A stretch of 64,000 nucleotides of DNA from assembly GCF_028435365.1 (NCBI RefSeq), contig NZ_JAGTJJ010000003.1, forward strand, positions 372,001 to 436,000, read 5' to 3'. Shown here in pieces: positions 34,041 through 43,700 of this stretch (position 1 is its first letter; every line of letters begins with the position of its first letter). Under the pieces are notes generated by a model, which saw only the letters and a program-made list of their open reading frames with translations, had not been told where the DNA came from and did not search any database. A program made the position numbers and the translations under genes. The stretch is from Polyangium jinanense. GTDB taxonomy: Bacteria > Myxococcota > Polyangia > Polyangiales > Polyangiaceae.

Positions 34041-34043
34041 TCT
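34015..34043 (+). promoter_or_regulatory. Sigma-70-type promoter upstream of ThDP/KAS III genes
   Basis: CTGACA (34015-34020), 17 bp, TAATCT (34038-34043). It closely resembles the promoter at 38302: both have ACCTGACAGATC and GTCGTAA then CTC. It lies in the end of the STAS-like gene, about 60 bp before the ThDP enzyme start. Confidence 0.55.
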
Positions 34044-34103
34044 CCGCCCGGAACGGAGCCCCGAGGTACCGCACGACGAAGGGATCGCGGGTGAGCTCGT
34101 CGT

Positions 34104-35810
34104 GTGGATGCATCGATGGCGCGACCGCACCCTGACGCTCCTCTGGTCACGACGGTTTCTGACGAGCTGATCGAAGGGCTGCGGCTCCTCGGGGCGCAAT
34201 TCGCGTTCGGCGTGGCCGGCGGCGCGCTGGTTCCTTTTTACGGCGCGCTGATGCGGTCATCGCTCGAGGTCGTCCATTGCCGTCACGAGAGCGGCGCGGT
34301 GTATGCGGCGATCGAGGCCTCCCTTTTGACCGACGCGCCGGCGATTGCGTTCACGACGACCGGCCCGGGGCTCACGAATGCGATCACCGGCGTGGTCACG
34401 GCCCGCTGGGAAGGGGCGAAGATCCTGCTCGTGTCGGGCGCGACGGGCGGCGAGCTCCGGGGGCGTTTTGCCTTGCAGGAGAGCAATACGCAGACGTTGC
34501 CGGGCGACCTTTACACGCCTTCCACGCTCTTCGATCATGCCGTCGCGCTCGAGCACGAGGCCGAGTTGCCGCGCGTGATGCGGACCCTCGCGCGTGGATT
34601 TGCGCGCCGGCGTGGGTTCGTCGCCCATGTCGCCATGCCCCTTGCTTTGCAGGCCAAACAAGCTCCGCGCGTGCCGCTCACCGTCCCCGCCGCGGATGTC
34701 GCGGCGAACGAGGCGATCGTGACGCGGGTGCTGGAATGCTTGCGCGAGCCCTTTGCCTTGTGGGTCGGTCATGGAGCGCGTCATGCCGCCGCCGAGGTGC
34801 GGGAGCTCGTCGCGCGCACCGGCGCGCCGGTGATCTCCACGCCGCGCGGCAAGGGGATCGTCTCCGAGGAGGACGCGCATTACCTCGGGGTCAGCGGCGC
34901 GGTTGGCAGCGATCCCGATCTCGTGGAGCGCCTGAAGGCGAGCCACGTCCATCGCACGCTGGTGCTCGGATCCCGGCTCAGCGAGTTCAGCACGGCTTTT
35001 CTGGAAGGATTGATTCCCCCGCGCGGATTGATTCACATCGACCTCGATCCCGACGTGCCGGGCAGCGCATTTCCCCAGGCCGATACACTCGCCGTGCAGG
35101 CGGAGATTGGGGGATTTTTGCGCGCGCTACTCGCTCGCATCGACGCCCGCCCGCGCAGGGTTTTTCCTGTGCCTCGATCCAGACCGCCACGCCTCGATCC
35201 ACGCGAGACGCCCGCGCGGGTTCGCCCGCAATATCTCATGCAATGCTTGCAAGATCGGGTGATCGAAGGCTCGCCCGGCGTGCTCCTGGCCGAGGCGGGC
35301 AATGCGTTTGCCTGGACCACCCGATATCTGCGTTTCGCATCGCCGCATCGATATCGCCAGTCCGGCCTGTTCTGCCCGATGGGACACATCAGCGCCGGGG
35401 CTATCGGCGCGGCGCTCGCGACGCGAAAGCGGGCCGTCGCGGTGGTCGGCGACGGCGCCTTCCTCATGCAGAACGAAATCAACACGGCCGCGAAGCTCGG
35501 CGCCGAGGTGACCTGGATCGTGCTCAACGACGCGCGGTACGGCATGGTCGATCAAGGCCTCCGCGCGCTCGGCCATGCAAGGCCGGAGGTCGATTTCCCC
35601 GAGGTCGACTTCGCCCTGCTTGCCCGTTCCCTCGGCGCCGAGGGCGTCCGCGTGCGGGACGAGACGCAAGCTTTCGAAGCGCTCGATATGGCGATGCGGG
35701 CCCGCGGCCCGTTCGTGCTCGACGTGCCCATCGACCTCGACGAACCGGCGCCCTTCGGCGACCGCCTGCGCAGCATCGACCACCAGACGCAAGGAATCTC
35801 CTCCAAATGA
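34104..35810 (+). CDS. Thiamine-diphosphate-dependent enzyme, acetolactate-synthase-like
   Basis: 568 aa. N-terminal pyrimidine-binding domain with catalytic Glu in CRHESGAVYAAIEAS and FTTTGPGLTNAITGV. Central domain with GHGARHAAAEVRELV. C-terminal ThDP/Mg site GDGAFLMQNEINTAAKLG to LNDARYGMVDQG. It could join a 2-keto acid to an acyl acceptor (acyloin or acetolactate). GTG at 34104 is used; ATG at 34116 with GGA before it is an alternative. It is coupled by ATGA to a KAS III-like gene, unlike valine/isoleucine biosynthesis operons, and no small regulatory subunit is near. Secondary metabolism is the better inference. Confidence 0.85.
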   Translation: MDASMARPHPDAPLVTTVSDELIEGLRLLGAQFAFGVAGGALVPFYGALMRSSLEVVHCRHESGAVYAAIEASLLTDAPAIAFTTTGPGLTNAITGVVTARWEGAKILLVSGATGGELRGRFALQESNTQTLPGDLYTPSTLFDHAVALEHEAELPRVMRTLARGFARRRGFVAHVAMPLALQAKQAPRVPLTVPAADVAANEAIVTRVLECLREPFALWVGHGARHAAAEVRELVARTGAPVISTPRGKGIVSEEDAHYLGVSGAVGSDPDLVERLKASHVHRTLVLGSRLSEFSTAFLEGLIPPRGLIHIDLDPDVPGSAFPQADTLAVQAEIGGFLRALLARIDARPRRVFPVPRSRPPRLDPRETPARVRPQYLMQCLQDRVIEGSPGVLLAEAGNAFAWTTRYLRFASPHRYRQSGLFCPMGHISAGAIGAALATRKRAVAVVGDGAFLMQNEINTAAKLGAEVTWIVLNDARYGMVDQGLRALGHARPEVDFPEVDFALLARSLGAEGVRVRDETQAFEALDMAMRARGPFVLDVPIDLDEPAPFGDRLRSIDHQTQGISSK

Positions 35811-36892
35811 CGAACCCTTCCGGCACGATCACCGCCCTCGGCGTCGCATTTCCCCGGCAGATCCGGACGAACGACTGGTGGGAGGAGCATTATCCGGCGC
35901 TGATCACGAACGCTCGCGAGGCCACCCTGGCCAAGGTCTGGGCCGATTTCGAGGACACGCAGCCGAGCCATTACGATCGCGCGATCGCTCGATACCTCGC
36001 CGATCCATTCCGCGGCACGGTCGAGCGCCGGGTCATGCCCGCGGACATGCGCGCGCAGGACCTCGAACGCGCGGCCGCACGTGCGGCCCTGGAAGCCGGC
36101 GCGATCGATCCCGCGAGCGTCGATCTCCTTCTGGTTCACGCCCTGCGGCCCGATAGCCACGTGGTCGGCGACGCCGCGTACGTGGTCCGCGACCTCGGGC
36201 TGCGGGCCCCCGCCATCAGCTTCGAGACCGCTTGCTCGTCGGCGCTCGTCGGGTTTCACCTGGCCAGCGATCTGATTCGTGCCGGCCGTTATCGCCGGAT
36301 CCTCGTCATCGTCTGCTGCACGTACACCCGCGACGTCGACCAGGCCGACTCGTTTTCCTGGTTTCTCGGCGACGGCGCCGCGGCCTTCGTGGTCGAGCCG
36401 GCCCCGGCCGGCATGGGCGTGCTCGGGGCGCATACCGTGCCCACGACCGAGACCTGCGGCGCATTCGCGTACGAGTTGACGATCCTCGGCGGCGCCCCGG
36501 CGCTGCAAATTCAGGCGAACAAGCACATCGCCGGCAAGAGCATTCGCGACGCGTCCGAGAGCTACCTCCGCACCTGTGTCGACGGCGCGCTCCGCGAGGC
36601 GAAGCTCGAATTGAAGGACGTGGATTTCCTGATCTGCAACACGCCCACGGCCTGGTATGCGGAGTTCTGCGCCACCGCCCTCGGGCTCGGCATGGATCGC
36701 ACCGTCGATACCTATCCGCGTTATGCGAATTGCGGCCCGACGCTCTGGCCGAACAATTTGCACACGGCGCTCGCGGAGAAGCGGATCCGGCCCGGGGACG
36801 TCGTGCTCGGGTTTTCCGTGGGCAGCGTCAGCACGGCCTCGGCCGTGGTGTTCCGGATCGGGGAGGTCGGGCTCCGGAGCGTCGAGTTATGA
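35807..36892 (+). CDS. KAS III-like acyltransferase with altered active site
   Basis: 361 aa. Thiolase-fold KAS III family: the nucleophile Cys is C143 in FETACSSALVGF. In the position of the conserved His of the PHQAN motif the protein has I-C-N278-T-P, and the Asn equivalent remains as N308 in RYANCGPTLW. Normal condensing enzymes need Cys-His-Asn, so decarboxylative condensation is doubtful and acyl transfer to an alcohol, as for CerJ-type KAS III proteins, is a reasonable alternative. It overlaps the ThDP gene (ATGA) and by 6 bp the convergent P450. Confidence 0.8.
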   Translation: MTNPSGTITALGVAFPRQIRTNDWWEEHYPALITNAREATLAKVWADFEDTQPSHYDRAIARYLADPFRGTVERRVMPADMRAQDLERAAARAALEAGAIDPASVDLLLVHALRPDSHVVGDAAYVVRDLGLRAPAISFETACSSALVGFHLASDLIRAGRYRRILVIVCCTYTRDVDQADSFSWFLGDGAAAFVVEPAPAGMGVLGAHTVPTTETCGAFAYELTILGGAPALQIQANKHIAGKSIRDASESYLRTCVDGALREAKLELKDVDFLICNTPTAWYAEFCATALGLGMDRTVDTYPRYANCGPTLWPNNLHTALAEKRIRPGDVVLGFSVGSVSTASAVVFRIGEVGLRSVEL

Positions 36893-38188
36893 GCGCCGCC
36901 CTTCTACGTGCATTCGCACGCCGGGGCTCGGGCACAGCGCGATTCCCTCGCGCCGCCACGCGGGCTCGCGCGTCTCGTCGAGCCCGAGGCGATATTCGCG
37001 CAGGATCGTCCCGAGGATGATCGCGCTCTCGACTTTGGAGAGGCTCGCGCCGATGCAACGATGACTGCCTCCGCCAAACGGGAGGTACACGAAGGGGCTC
37101 GGCCGCGAGCCGTTCGAAAAACGCGCTGGATCGAAGCGCGAAGGCTCCGGCCACAGGTCCTCGCGGTGGTGGATCGTGCTGATCGCAGGGGAAACGAGCA
37201 CCCCCGCGGGCACGCGAAGCGGCCCGAGATCGAGCGGCTCGACGAGCATCCGGAAGCACTGGCCCGCCGGCGGCCTGATCCGCATCACCTCGTCGATGAT
37301 CGCGTCGAGCAAGGGCGCGCGCAGGAGCCCCTCCGTCTCGGCGATCGCGTCGATCTCGGCCTGCGCGCGCGCGAGGAGCGCGGGATCCCGATGCAGATAG
37401 TAGAGCGCCCACGCGAGCACCGACGACGTCGTCTCGTGGCCTCCGACGAGCAACGTGCGTAGCTCGTCGCGGATCGCCTCGTCGCCCGCTTGGCCTTCCG
37501 GATACGCCGCGAGCAAGAGCGCGAGGAGACTTCCATCCTGCTCGCCGCGCGCTCGTCCCTCGGCGATCCGGGCGTACAGCAGCCGGTCGAAGGCCCGCGA
37601 GGCCGCCATGAAGCGACCGAAGCGCGTGCGGCCGAAGCCCTCGATTTGCAGCGCCCGCGCCACGAGGAAGCTCGGCCGCACGTGAACCATCATGTCGAGC
37701 GTCGCGCGGCGCAGCGCGGGCTCTTTCGGATCGTCGGGCCCGAACAGGATCTGCGAGATGCTCGCGAGCGTCACCTCCCGCATGCGTTCGAGCGCGACGA
37801 AGGTTTGTCCCTTTGCGAGCCCTGTGAACGCGCCGCGCGTCGCATCCGCGATCGCCCCGAGCCACGCCGGCAGCGCGGCCCGACAGAGCGGACCGAGCAA
37901 GAGCTTGCGCTCGGCCTGGTGCTCCGGCCCCGACAGGAGCAGGAGCGATCGCCGCCCGAGGATCACGTCGAAGCTCTCGGGCGCCACGGCCCCGAACACG
38001 CCCACGTCGCGCACCGCGAAGATCGCCTTCACGAGCGCCGGATCACTCGTGACGACCGTGGTCGCCGACCAATCCCGCAGCGTGAAGGTATCGCCGTACC
38101 GATCACGCCAGCGCGAAAGCGCCGTGACCGGATCGGTGATGTAGCTCCAAGTATTCCACGTGCGTGAACCGGGGCCGGGGGGCAGCAT
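36887..38188 (-). CDS. Cytochrome P450
   Basis: 433 aa from the ATG at 38188 (GAGAG upstream; an N-terminal extension in frame lacks support). I-helix LLVGGHETTSSVLAWAL, K-helix DEVMRIRPP, and the heme loop FGGGSHRCIGASLSKVES with the ligand Cys near 379. It resembles the CYP110/102-like bacterial group rather than the first P450 in the window. It is convergent with the KAS III-like gene (6-bp overlap), so it may tailor the same product, but this is inference. No redox partner is next to it. Confidence 0.9.
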   Translation of the reverse strand: MLPPGPGSRTWNTWSYITDPVTALSRWRDRYGDTFTLRDWSATTVVTSDPALVKAIFAVRDVGVFGAVAPESFDVILGRRSLLLLSGPEHQAERKLLLGPLCRAALPAWLGAIADATRGAFTGLAKGQTFVALERMREVTLASISQILFGPDDPKEPALRRATLDMMVHVRPSFLVARALQIEGFGRTRFGRFMAASRAFDRLLYARIAEGRARGEQDGSLLALLLAAYPEGQAGDEAIRDELRTLLVGGHETTSSVLAWALYYLHRDPALLARAQAEIDAIAETEGLLRAPLLDAIIDEVMRIRPPAGQCFRMLVEPLDLGPLRVPAGVLVSPAISTIHHREDLWPEPSRFDPARFSNGSRPSPFVYLPFGGGSHRCIGASLSKVESAIILGTILREYRLGLDETREPAWRREGIALCPSPGVRMHVEGRRS

Positions 38189-38301
38189 AGGGCTCTCGTG
38201 GGCGTAGACGGGCAAGGGCGAGAAAAGGTCGGCGAGCCTCTCGTCCTTACGGCGCGCGCCCCGTCGCGCAACCCGAGGCTGCGGTATGCGCACATCGACA
38301 C

Positions 38302-38330
38302 CTGACAGATCGCCTCGTCCGTCGTAACCT
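38302..38330 (+). promoter_or_regulatory. Sigma-70-type promoter of the S9-like gene
   Basis: CTGACA (38302-38307), 17 bp, TAACCT (38325-38330), 10 nt before the ATG at 38341. The expected start of transcription is within about 3 nt of the ATG. It is nearly the same as the promoter at 34015. Confidence 0.55.
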
Positions 38331-38340
38331 CGCCGCCGAC

Positions 38341-40551
38341 ATGACCTTGGTCCGTTCGTTTGCGGCGCTCGCGCCCCTCGCGCTCCTCCTCACCGCCTGC
38401 CCCGGCACCTCGCCGGTCACCGGCCCGAAGGACAAGGCCGGCCCTTCCACGTCGGCCTCCGCGTCCGTCGAGGCGCCCGGCCCCACGCTCGACCCGCCCC
38501 CGCCCACGCCCAAAAAGGCCGTGTTCAAGGAATATCACGGCGAGAGCGTTGCCGACGATTACCAGTGGCTCGAGGACGGCACGAGCACCGATGTCAAGAG
38601 CTGGGTCGGCGACCACAACCGGCGGACGCGGGCCTTCCTGGACATCCTGCCGGGCCGTCAGGCGCTCTACACGAGCGTGCGCAAGTTCGTCGAATACGGC
38701 TCGCCCGCGTTTTACGCGCTCCAGCACAAGGGCAACGTCCTCTTCTCGATGCGCTGGCGGCCGCCGAAGCAGCAGCCGTTCCTGGTCACGCTCACGCCCG
38801 TCGACAAGCCGAACGCCGAGAAGGTCCTCGTCGACCCGACCACGATCGACCCCTCGGGCAATACCTCGATCGATTATTACGTCGCCTCGCCCGACGGCGG
38901 GAAGATCGCGGTCTCGCTGTCGAAGGGCGGCAGCGAAGGCGGCTCGATCCGCGTCTTCGACGTGGGCTCGGGCCGCGAGATCGCCGAGGTCGTCCCGCAG
39001 GGCGCCGGCCGATACAAGGGCAAGAGCATTGCCTGGAATGCCGGCGGCACCGGATTTTTCTACACGCGTTATCCCGCCGAGGGCGAGGGCAAACCCGAGG
39101 ACCGAGGGTTTTACCAGAAGGTCTATTTCCACAAGCTCTACACGCCGGTGAAGGACGACGCGCCGGCCATCGACAAACTGCCGCGCCTCGCGCAGATCGA
39201 CCTCGAGACGAGCGGCGACGGCAAATTCGTCACGGCGCAAATCGAGAGCGGCTACGGCGGGCCGAAAGAGCACCACGTCTTCCGCCAGGGCGGGGGTTTT
39301 ACCAAGGTCGCGGACGCGGTCGACGAGGTCGAGCGCATGGTCGCGGGGCCTGACGGCGACCTCTACATCATCTCGAAGAAGGACGCGCCGCGCGGCAAGC
39401 TCCTGCGCACCTCGGCGTGGAAGCCCCAGCTCGCGAAGGCCACGGTCGTCGTGCCCGAGGGCGAGTCGGTGCTCCGCGACGTGCTGCCCACGCTGCAGCG
39501 GATCTACGTGCGCTCGAGCGCAGGCGGGCCCACCGAGATGCGCTGGTTCGACATCAAAGGAAAGCCGGGCGGCGTCGTGCCGATCCTGCCCGTCTCCGGG
39601 GTGCACGAGGTCGTCTTGCTGCAGGACGACGACCTCTACTTCGAGAACGAGAGTTTTACCGAGGCCTCGGCCTGGTATCGCTTCCGCGCGTCGAGCGGCA
39701 AGGTCGAGAAGACCGCGATGGCTCAGCCCGCGACGGCCGATTTCAGCGACGCGACCGTGGTGCGCGAGACGTGCACGTCGAAGGACGGCACGAAGATCCC
39801 GCTCAGCATCCTGCGCAGGAAGGACGCGAAGTTCGACGGGCAGAACCCCACGATCCTCACGGGCCAGGGCGGCTTCGGCGTGGTCGTCGCGCCGGACTAC
39901 GACCCCACGCGGCGCGCCTGGCTCGACGTCGGCGGCATCGTCGCGGTGGCGAACCTGCGCGGCGGCGGCGAGGGCGGCGACGGCTGGCACAAGGCCGGCA
40001 TGCTCACGCAGAAGCAGACCGTGTTCGACGATTTCTTCGCCTGCGCCGAGCGATTGTTCGAGCTCAAAGTGACGAAGAGCGACAAGCTCGCCCTCCTCGG
40101 CGCCCCGCAGGCGCCGCTGCTCATGGGCGCGGCGCTCACGCAGCGGCCCGACATGTTCCGCGCCGTCGTCGCGCGCGGCGGCATCTACGACATGCTCCGG
40201 CTCGAAGGCACCCCGAACGGCGCCTACGACGTCCCCGAGTACGGCTCGATCGCCGACGAGAAGCAGTTCAAGGCGCTCTACGGCTACTCGCCGTACCACC
40301 GCGTCGAGGACGGCAAGCCCTACCCGGCGACGCTCCTGCTCACCGGTGAAAACGACCCGCGCGGCGATCCTTCACACGCCCGCAAGATGGCCGCACGCCT
40401 GCTCGCGGCGACGGGCGCCAAGGCGCCGATCCTCCTGCGTTCGAGCGGCGACACGGGTCGCGGCGTCGGTACACCGCTCGACCACGCGGTGCTCGAGGCC
40501 GTGGACGTCTACACATTTCTATTTCACGTGCTCGGCATCAAGAAGCCGTGA
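38341..40551 (+). CDS. Prolyl oligopeptidase (S9A) homologue lacking the catalytic triad
   Basis: 736 aa. Signal peptide with lipobox (LLTACPG), then a Ser/Pro linker, the S9 N-terminal segment (YHGESVADDYQWLED), a seven-bladed propeller and an alpha/beta-hydrolase domain. The GGSNGG serine motif is G587-A-P589-Q-A-P, so Ser is replaced by Pro. The region of the catalytic His (AGHGAGK) reads SGD704TGRG. Surrounding family sequence is well kept (GGFGVVVAPDYDPTRRAWLD, NLRGGGEGGDGWHKAGM). It is therefore likely a binding or scaffold lipoprotein, not an active peptidase. It may have its own leaderless promoter at 38302. Confidence 0.85.
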   Translation: MTLVRSFAALAPLALLLTACPGTSPVTGPKDKAGPSTSASASVEAPGPTLDPPPPTPKKAVFKEYHGESVADDYQWLEDGTSTDVKSWVGDHNRRTRAFLDILPGRQALYTSVRKFVEYGSPAFYALQHKGNVLFSMRWRPPKQQPFLVTLTPVDKPNAEKVLVDPTTIDPSGNTSIDYYVASPDGGKIAVSLSKGGSEGGSIRVFDVGSGREIAEVVPQGAGRYKGKSIAWNAGGTGFFYTRYPAEGEGKPEDRGFYQKVYFHKLYTPVKDDAPAIDKLPRLAQIDLETSGDGKFVTAQIESGYGGPKEHHVFRQGGGFTKVADAVDEVERMVAGPDGDLYIISKKDAPRGKLLRTSAWKPQLAKATVVVPEGESVLRDVLPTLQRIYVRSSAGGPTEMRWFDIKGKPGGVVPILPVSGVHEVVLLQDDDLYFENESFTEASAWYRFRASSGKVEKTAMAQPATADFSDATVVRETCTSKDGTKIPLSILRRKDAKFDGQNPTILTGQGGFGVVVAPDYDPTRRAWLDVGGIVAVANLRGGGEGGDGWHKAGMLTQKQTVFDDFFACAERLFELKVTKSDKLALLGAPQAPLLMGAALTQRPDMFRAVVARGGIYDMLRLEGTPNGAYDVPEYGSIADEKQFKALYGYSPYHRVEDGKPYPATLLLTGENDPRGDPSHARKMAARLLAATGAKAPILLRSSGDTGRGVGTPLDHAVLEAVDVYTFLFHVLGIKKP

Positions 40552-40558
40552 TGGGGGT

Positions 40559-40597
40559 TTGGGGCACAGGGCGCCGTCAGGCGACCCGAAGCCCCAA
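40559..40597. terminator. Two-part hairpin after the S9-like gene
   Basis: Outer stem TTGGGGC (40559-40565)/GCCCCAA (40591-40597). Inner stem GGGCGCC (40569-40575)/GGCG-A-CCC (40580-40587), with a GTCA loop and an ACA/GAA internal loop. It begins 8 bp after the stop codon. The outer stem equals that at 3256-3292. Confidence 0.6.
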
Positions 40598-40650
40598 GCG
40601 TTGATCGTGGTGCGGATCGGCTGCGAATCCATCTTCGCGCCACGTCGAGC

Positions 40651-40679
40651 TTGACTTGATCGGCCAAGGACCCGAAATC
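40651..40679 (+). promoter_or_regulatory. Candidate promoter of the ether-lipid operon
   Basis: TTGACT (40651-40656), 17 bp, GAAATC (40674-40679), 35 nt before the ATG at 40715. A GAGG ribosome site lies between the two, so unlike several neighbours this transcript would have a normal leader. Confidence 0.35.
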
Positions 40680-40714
40680 CTCTCCCTCTCACGGGGGGGA
40701 ACGAGGCGAATTCC

Positions 40715-43700
40715 ATGAGCGAGACGGAGATGAACGGAGCCGCTACATCCACCCCGCTGCTCCCTTCGCGCGTCCTCTCCGGCAAGCGGCTGGTGGTCGT
40801 CGGCGGGACGGGCTTCCTCGGCAAGGTCTGGGTCTCGATGCTCCTGCATCGCTTCCCCGAGATCGGCCATCTCTACCTGCTCGTCCGGCCCAAGGCGGGC
40901 CAGTCCGCCGAGGAGCGGTTCTGGTCGCAGATCGCCACCTCCGCCTCCTTCGACCCGATCCGCGAGGCGCACCCGGGCGCCGAGTTCGAGACGTGGATCG
41001 CCTCGAAGATCACCGCGATCGCCGGCGACATCGTCCATCACGAGTGTGGCCTCGACAAGGACCTGCTCGCGCGCATCGACGGCACGATCGACGCGGTCGT
41101 CAACGTCGCGGGTGTCGTCGACTTCAACCCGCCGCTCGACGAGGCGCTCGAGGTCAACGCGTTCGGCGTGACGAACCTCGTCTCGCTCGCTCGACGCCTC
41201 GGGGCGCCGGTCCTGCACACGAGCACGTGTTACGTCGCCGGGTATCGCTCCGGCCTCATCGAGGAGGTCGATCCGCGCGAGGTGCCGTTCCCGCGTGCCG
41301 AGGGCGAGACCTGGTTCGGCGCGGGCATCGCCGAGCGCACGCTCGATCGCTCGCACTGGGATCCGCAGCGCGAGATCGACGAGTGCCTCGACCTCGTCAA
41401 GCAAGCGCGGCACCGCTGTGAGGACGCGTTCCGGCAGAGCGCGTTCCTCGACGAGGCCAAGGAGAACCTGCAGGAGCGCGGCGAGCCTTGCCGCGGCACG
41501 GCGCTCGATGCCGAGCTCGCCAAGGTGAAGCGCCGCTTCATCGAGAACCAGCTCATCGAAGCCGGCACCGAGCGCGCGCATTTCTGGGGCTGGACGAACA
41601 TCTACACGTACACGAAGAGCATCGGCGAGCAGGTCCTCGCGGCGAGCGGCGTGCCCTACACGATCGTTCGTCCGGCCGTCATCGAGTCCTCGTGCGTGTA
41701 TCCGTTCCCCGGCTGGAACGAGGGCATCAACACGAGCGCGCCGTTCATCTACATGGCCATGCAGGGCCAGGTGCAGATCCCCGGCGACCACCGGGTCCAC
41801 CTCGACATCATCCCCTGCGACATGGTCACGAGCGGCATGATCGCCTCGCTCTGCGAGCTGCTCGAAGGCAAGGCCGCGGTCGTCTACCAGTACGGCACGA
41901 CGGACACGAACGGCTGCCGCATGACGCGGTACTACGAGCTCATGGGCCTCTACAAGCGCAAGCTCGCGTACGAGGGCAAGCGGAGCGCGCTCTTCGACTG
42001 GGTCAAGGCGTACTTCGAGCCCGTCGGCCTCACGAAGAAGCAATACGAGCAGCACGGCTCGCACCAGATCGCGAAGGCGATGAACACGCTCGGCGGCGTG
42101 CTCGGCAAGCTCGCGGGCGGGCCGGTGCGGCCTTTGCTCAAGCCTGCGTCGGACATGCTCCTCAGCGCGGCGAAGGCCGAGGAGAAGATGGCCGGCGTGA
42201 TGGACATCTTCCTCCCGTTCGTCGCGGAGGCGGACTGGGTGTTCTCCTGCGCGAACACGCGCGCGGCGATGGCGCGCATGCCCGAGGACGAGCGCGCGAA
42301 GTTCTACTGGGAGCCCGAGAAGCTCGATTGGCGCTGGTTCATGTGGGAGATCCACATCCCGGGCCTCGAAAAGTGGGTCTTCCCGCTCATCGACGAGAAG
42401 CAGAACAAACAGCTCAAGGCCCTGCGCAAGTACGACCACCTCATCGACCTCATCGAGGAGATGGCCGAGCGGCACGACCATGCCGTCGCGCTGCAGCTCC
42501 TCACGGACGAGGGCCTCACGCGCACCACGTTCCGCGAGCTCCGGGACGGCATGCTCGCCACGGCCGCGCGCCTCGCGGCGGTCGGGGTTCGCCCGGGCGA
42601 TCGTGTGCTGCTCACGGGCGAAAACCAGCCTGCGTGGCCCGTCGCGTACTTCGGCATCCTGCGGGCCGGCGCGGTCGCGGTGCCCGTCGATCCTGCGCTG
42701 GAGGAGCGCCAGCTCGCGAACATCATCCGTTCGTCGGGAGCGCGCGTCGCGCTCTGGGATCCGGTCGTCGAGGGCAAGGGTGGCAAGGGCGCACGCACCT
42801 CGTTCCCCGAGCTCCGCGTCTACGATCTCGCGAGTTTCGCGGACCCCGATGCGCACGAAAAACTCCCGGCGCCCGAGGTCACGGTCAAGGGCGAGGACAT
42901 CGCGAGCATCATCTACACGAGCGGCACGACGGGCGATCCGAAGGGCGTCATGCTCTCGCATGACAACTTCACGGCGCTGCTCGCCTCGCTCGCGCCGATC
43001 TTCCCGCTCGCGCAGCACGACCGCATCCTGAGCGTCTTGCCGCTGCACCACACGTTCGAGTTCACGTGTGGGCTCCTCCTTCCGATCTCGCGTGGCACGC
43101 GCATCATCTACATCGGCGAGCTCAGCGGCGAGCGTGTCTCGAAGGGCCTCAAGGAGGGTCGCATCACGGCGATGGTCGGCGTGCCCGCGCTCTGGCAGAT
43201 GCTCGAGCGCCGCGTGACCTCGCGCGTGAAGGAGCAGGGTCCCGCGGCCGCGGCGGCCTTCGACTGGGCCCTCGAGCTCAACCGTTTGCTCGGCGAGAAG
43301 GCCGGCTTGAACCTCGGCCGCCTCTTCTTCGGCACGGTGCACAAGGCGCTCGGTGGCAACGTTCGTTTCCTGATCTCGGGCGGCGCTGCGCTTCCCAAGG
43401 ACACGGCGAACGTCTTCCGCGGCCTCGGTTTGCCGCTCAGCGAGGGGTACGGTTTGACCGAGGCGGCGCCCGTGCTCACCGTGGCCAAGGCCTCGCCGAG
43501 CCTGAAGCCGGGCACGGTCGGCAAGCCCATCCCGAACGTCGAGATCAAGATCGACAAACCCGACGCGGGCGGCGTTGGCGAGGTGCTCGCGCGCGGTCCC
43601 AACGTGATGCTCGGCTACGCGGGCAACGAGGAGGCCACGAGCGCTGCGATCGACGAAGGCGGGTGGCTGCACACGGGCGATCTCGGCAAGCTCGACAAGA

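Noticed and set aside
30384..34199. 1271-codon minus-strand open frame
   Set aside because: Only the last 141 codons have a start with a ribosome site and normal composition; the rest is antisense to qor, hutU and the STAS-like gene.
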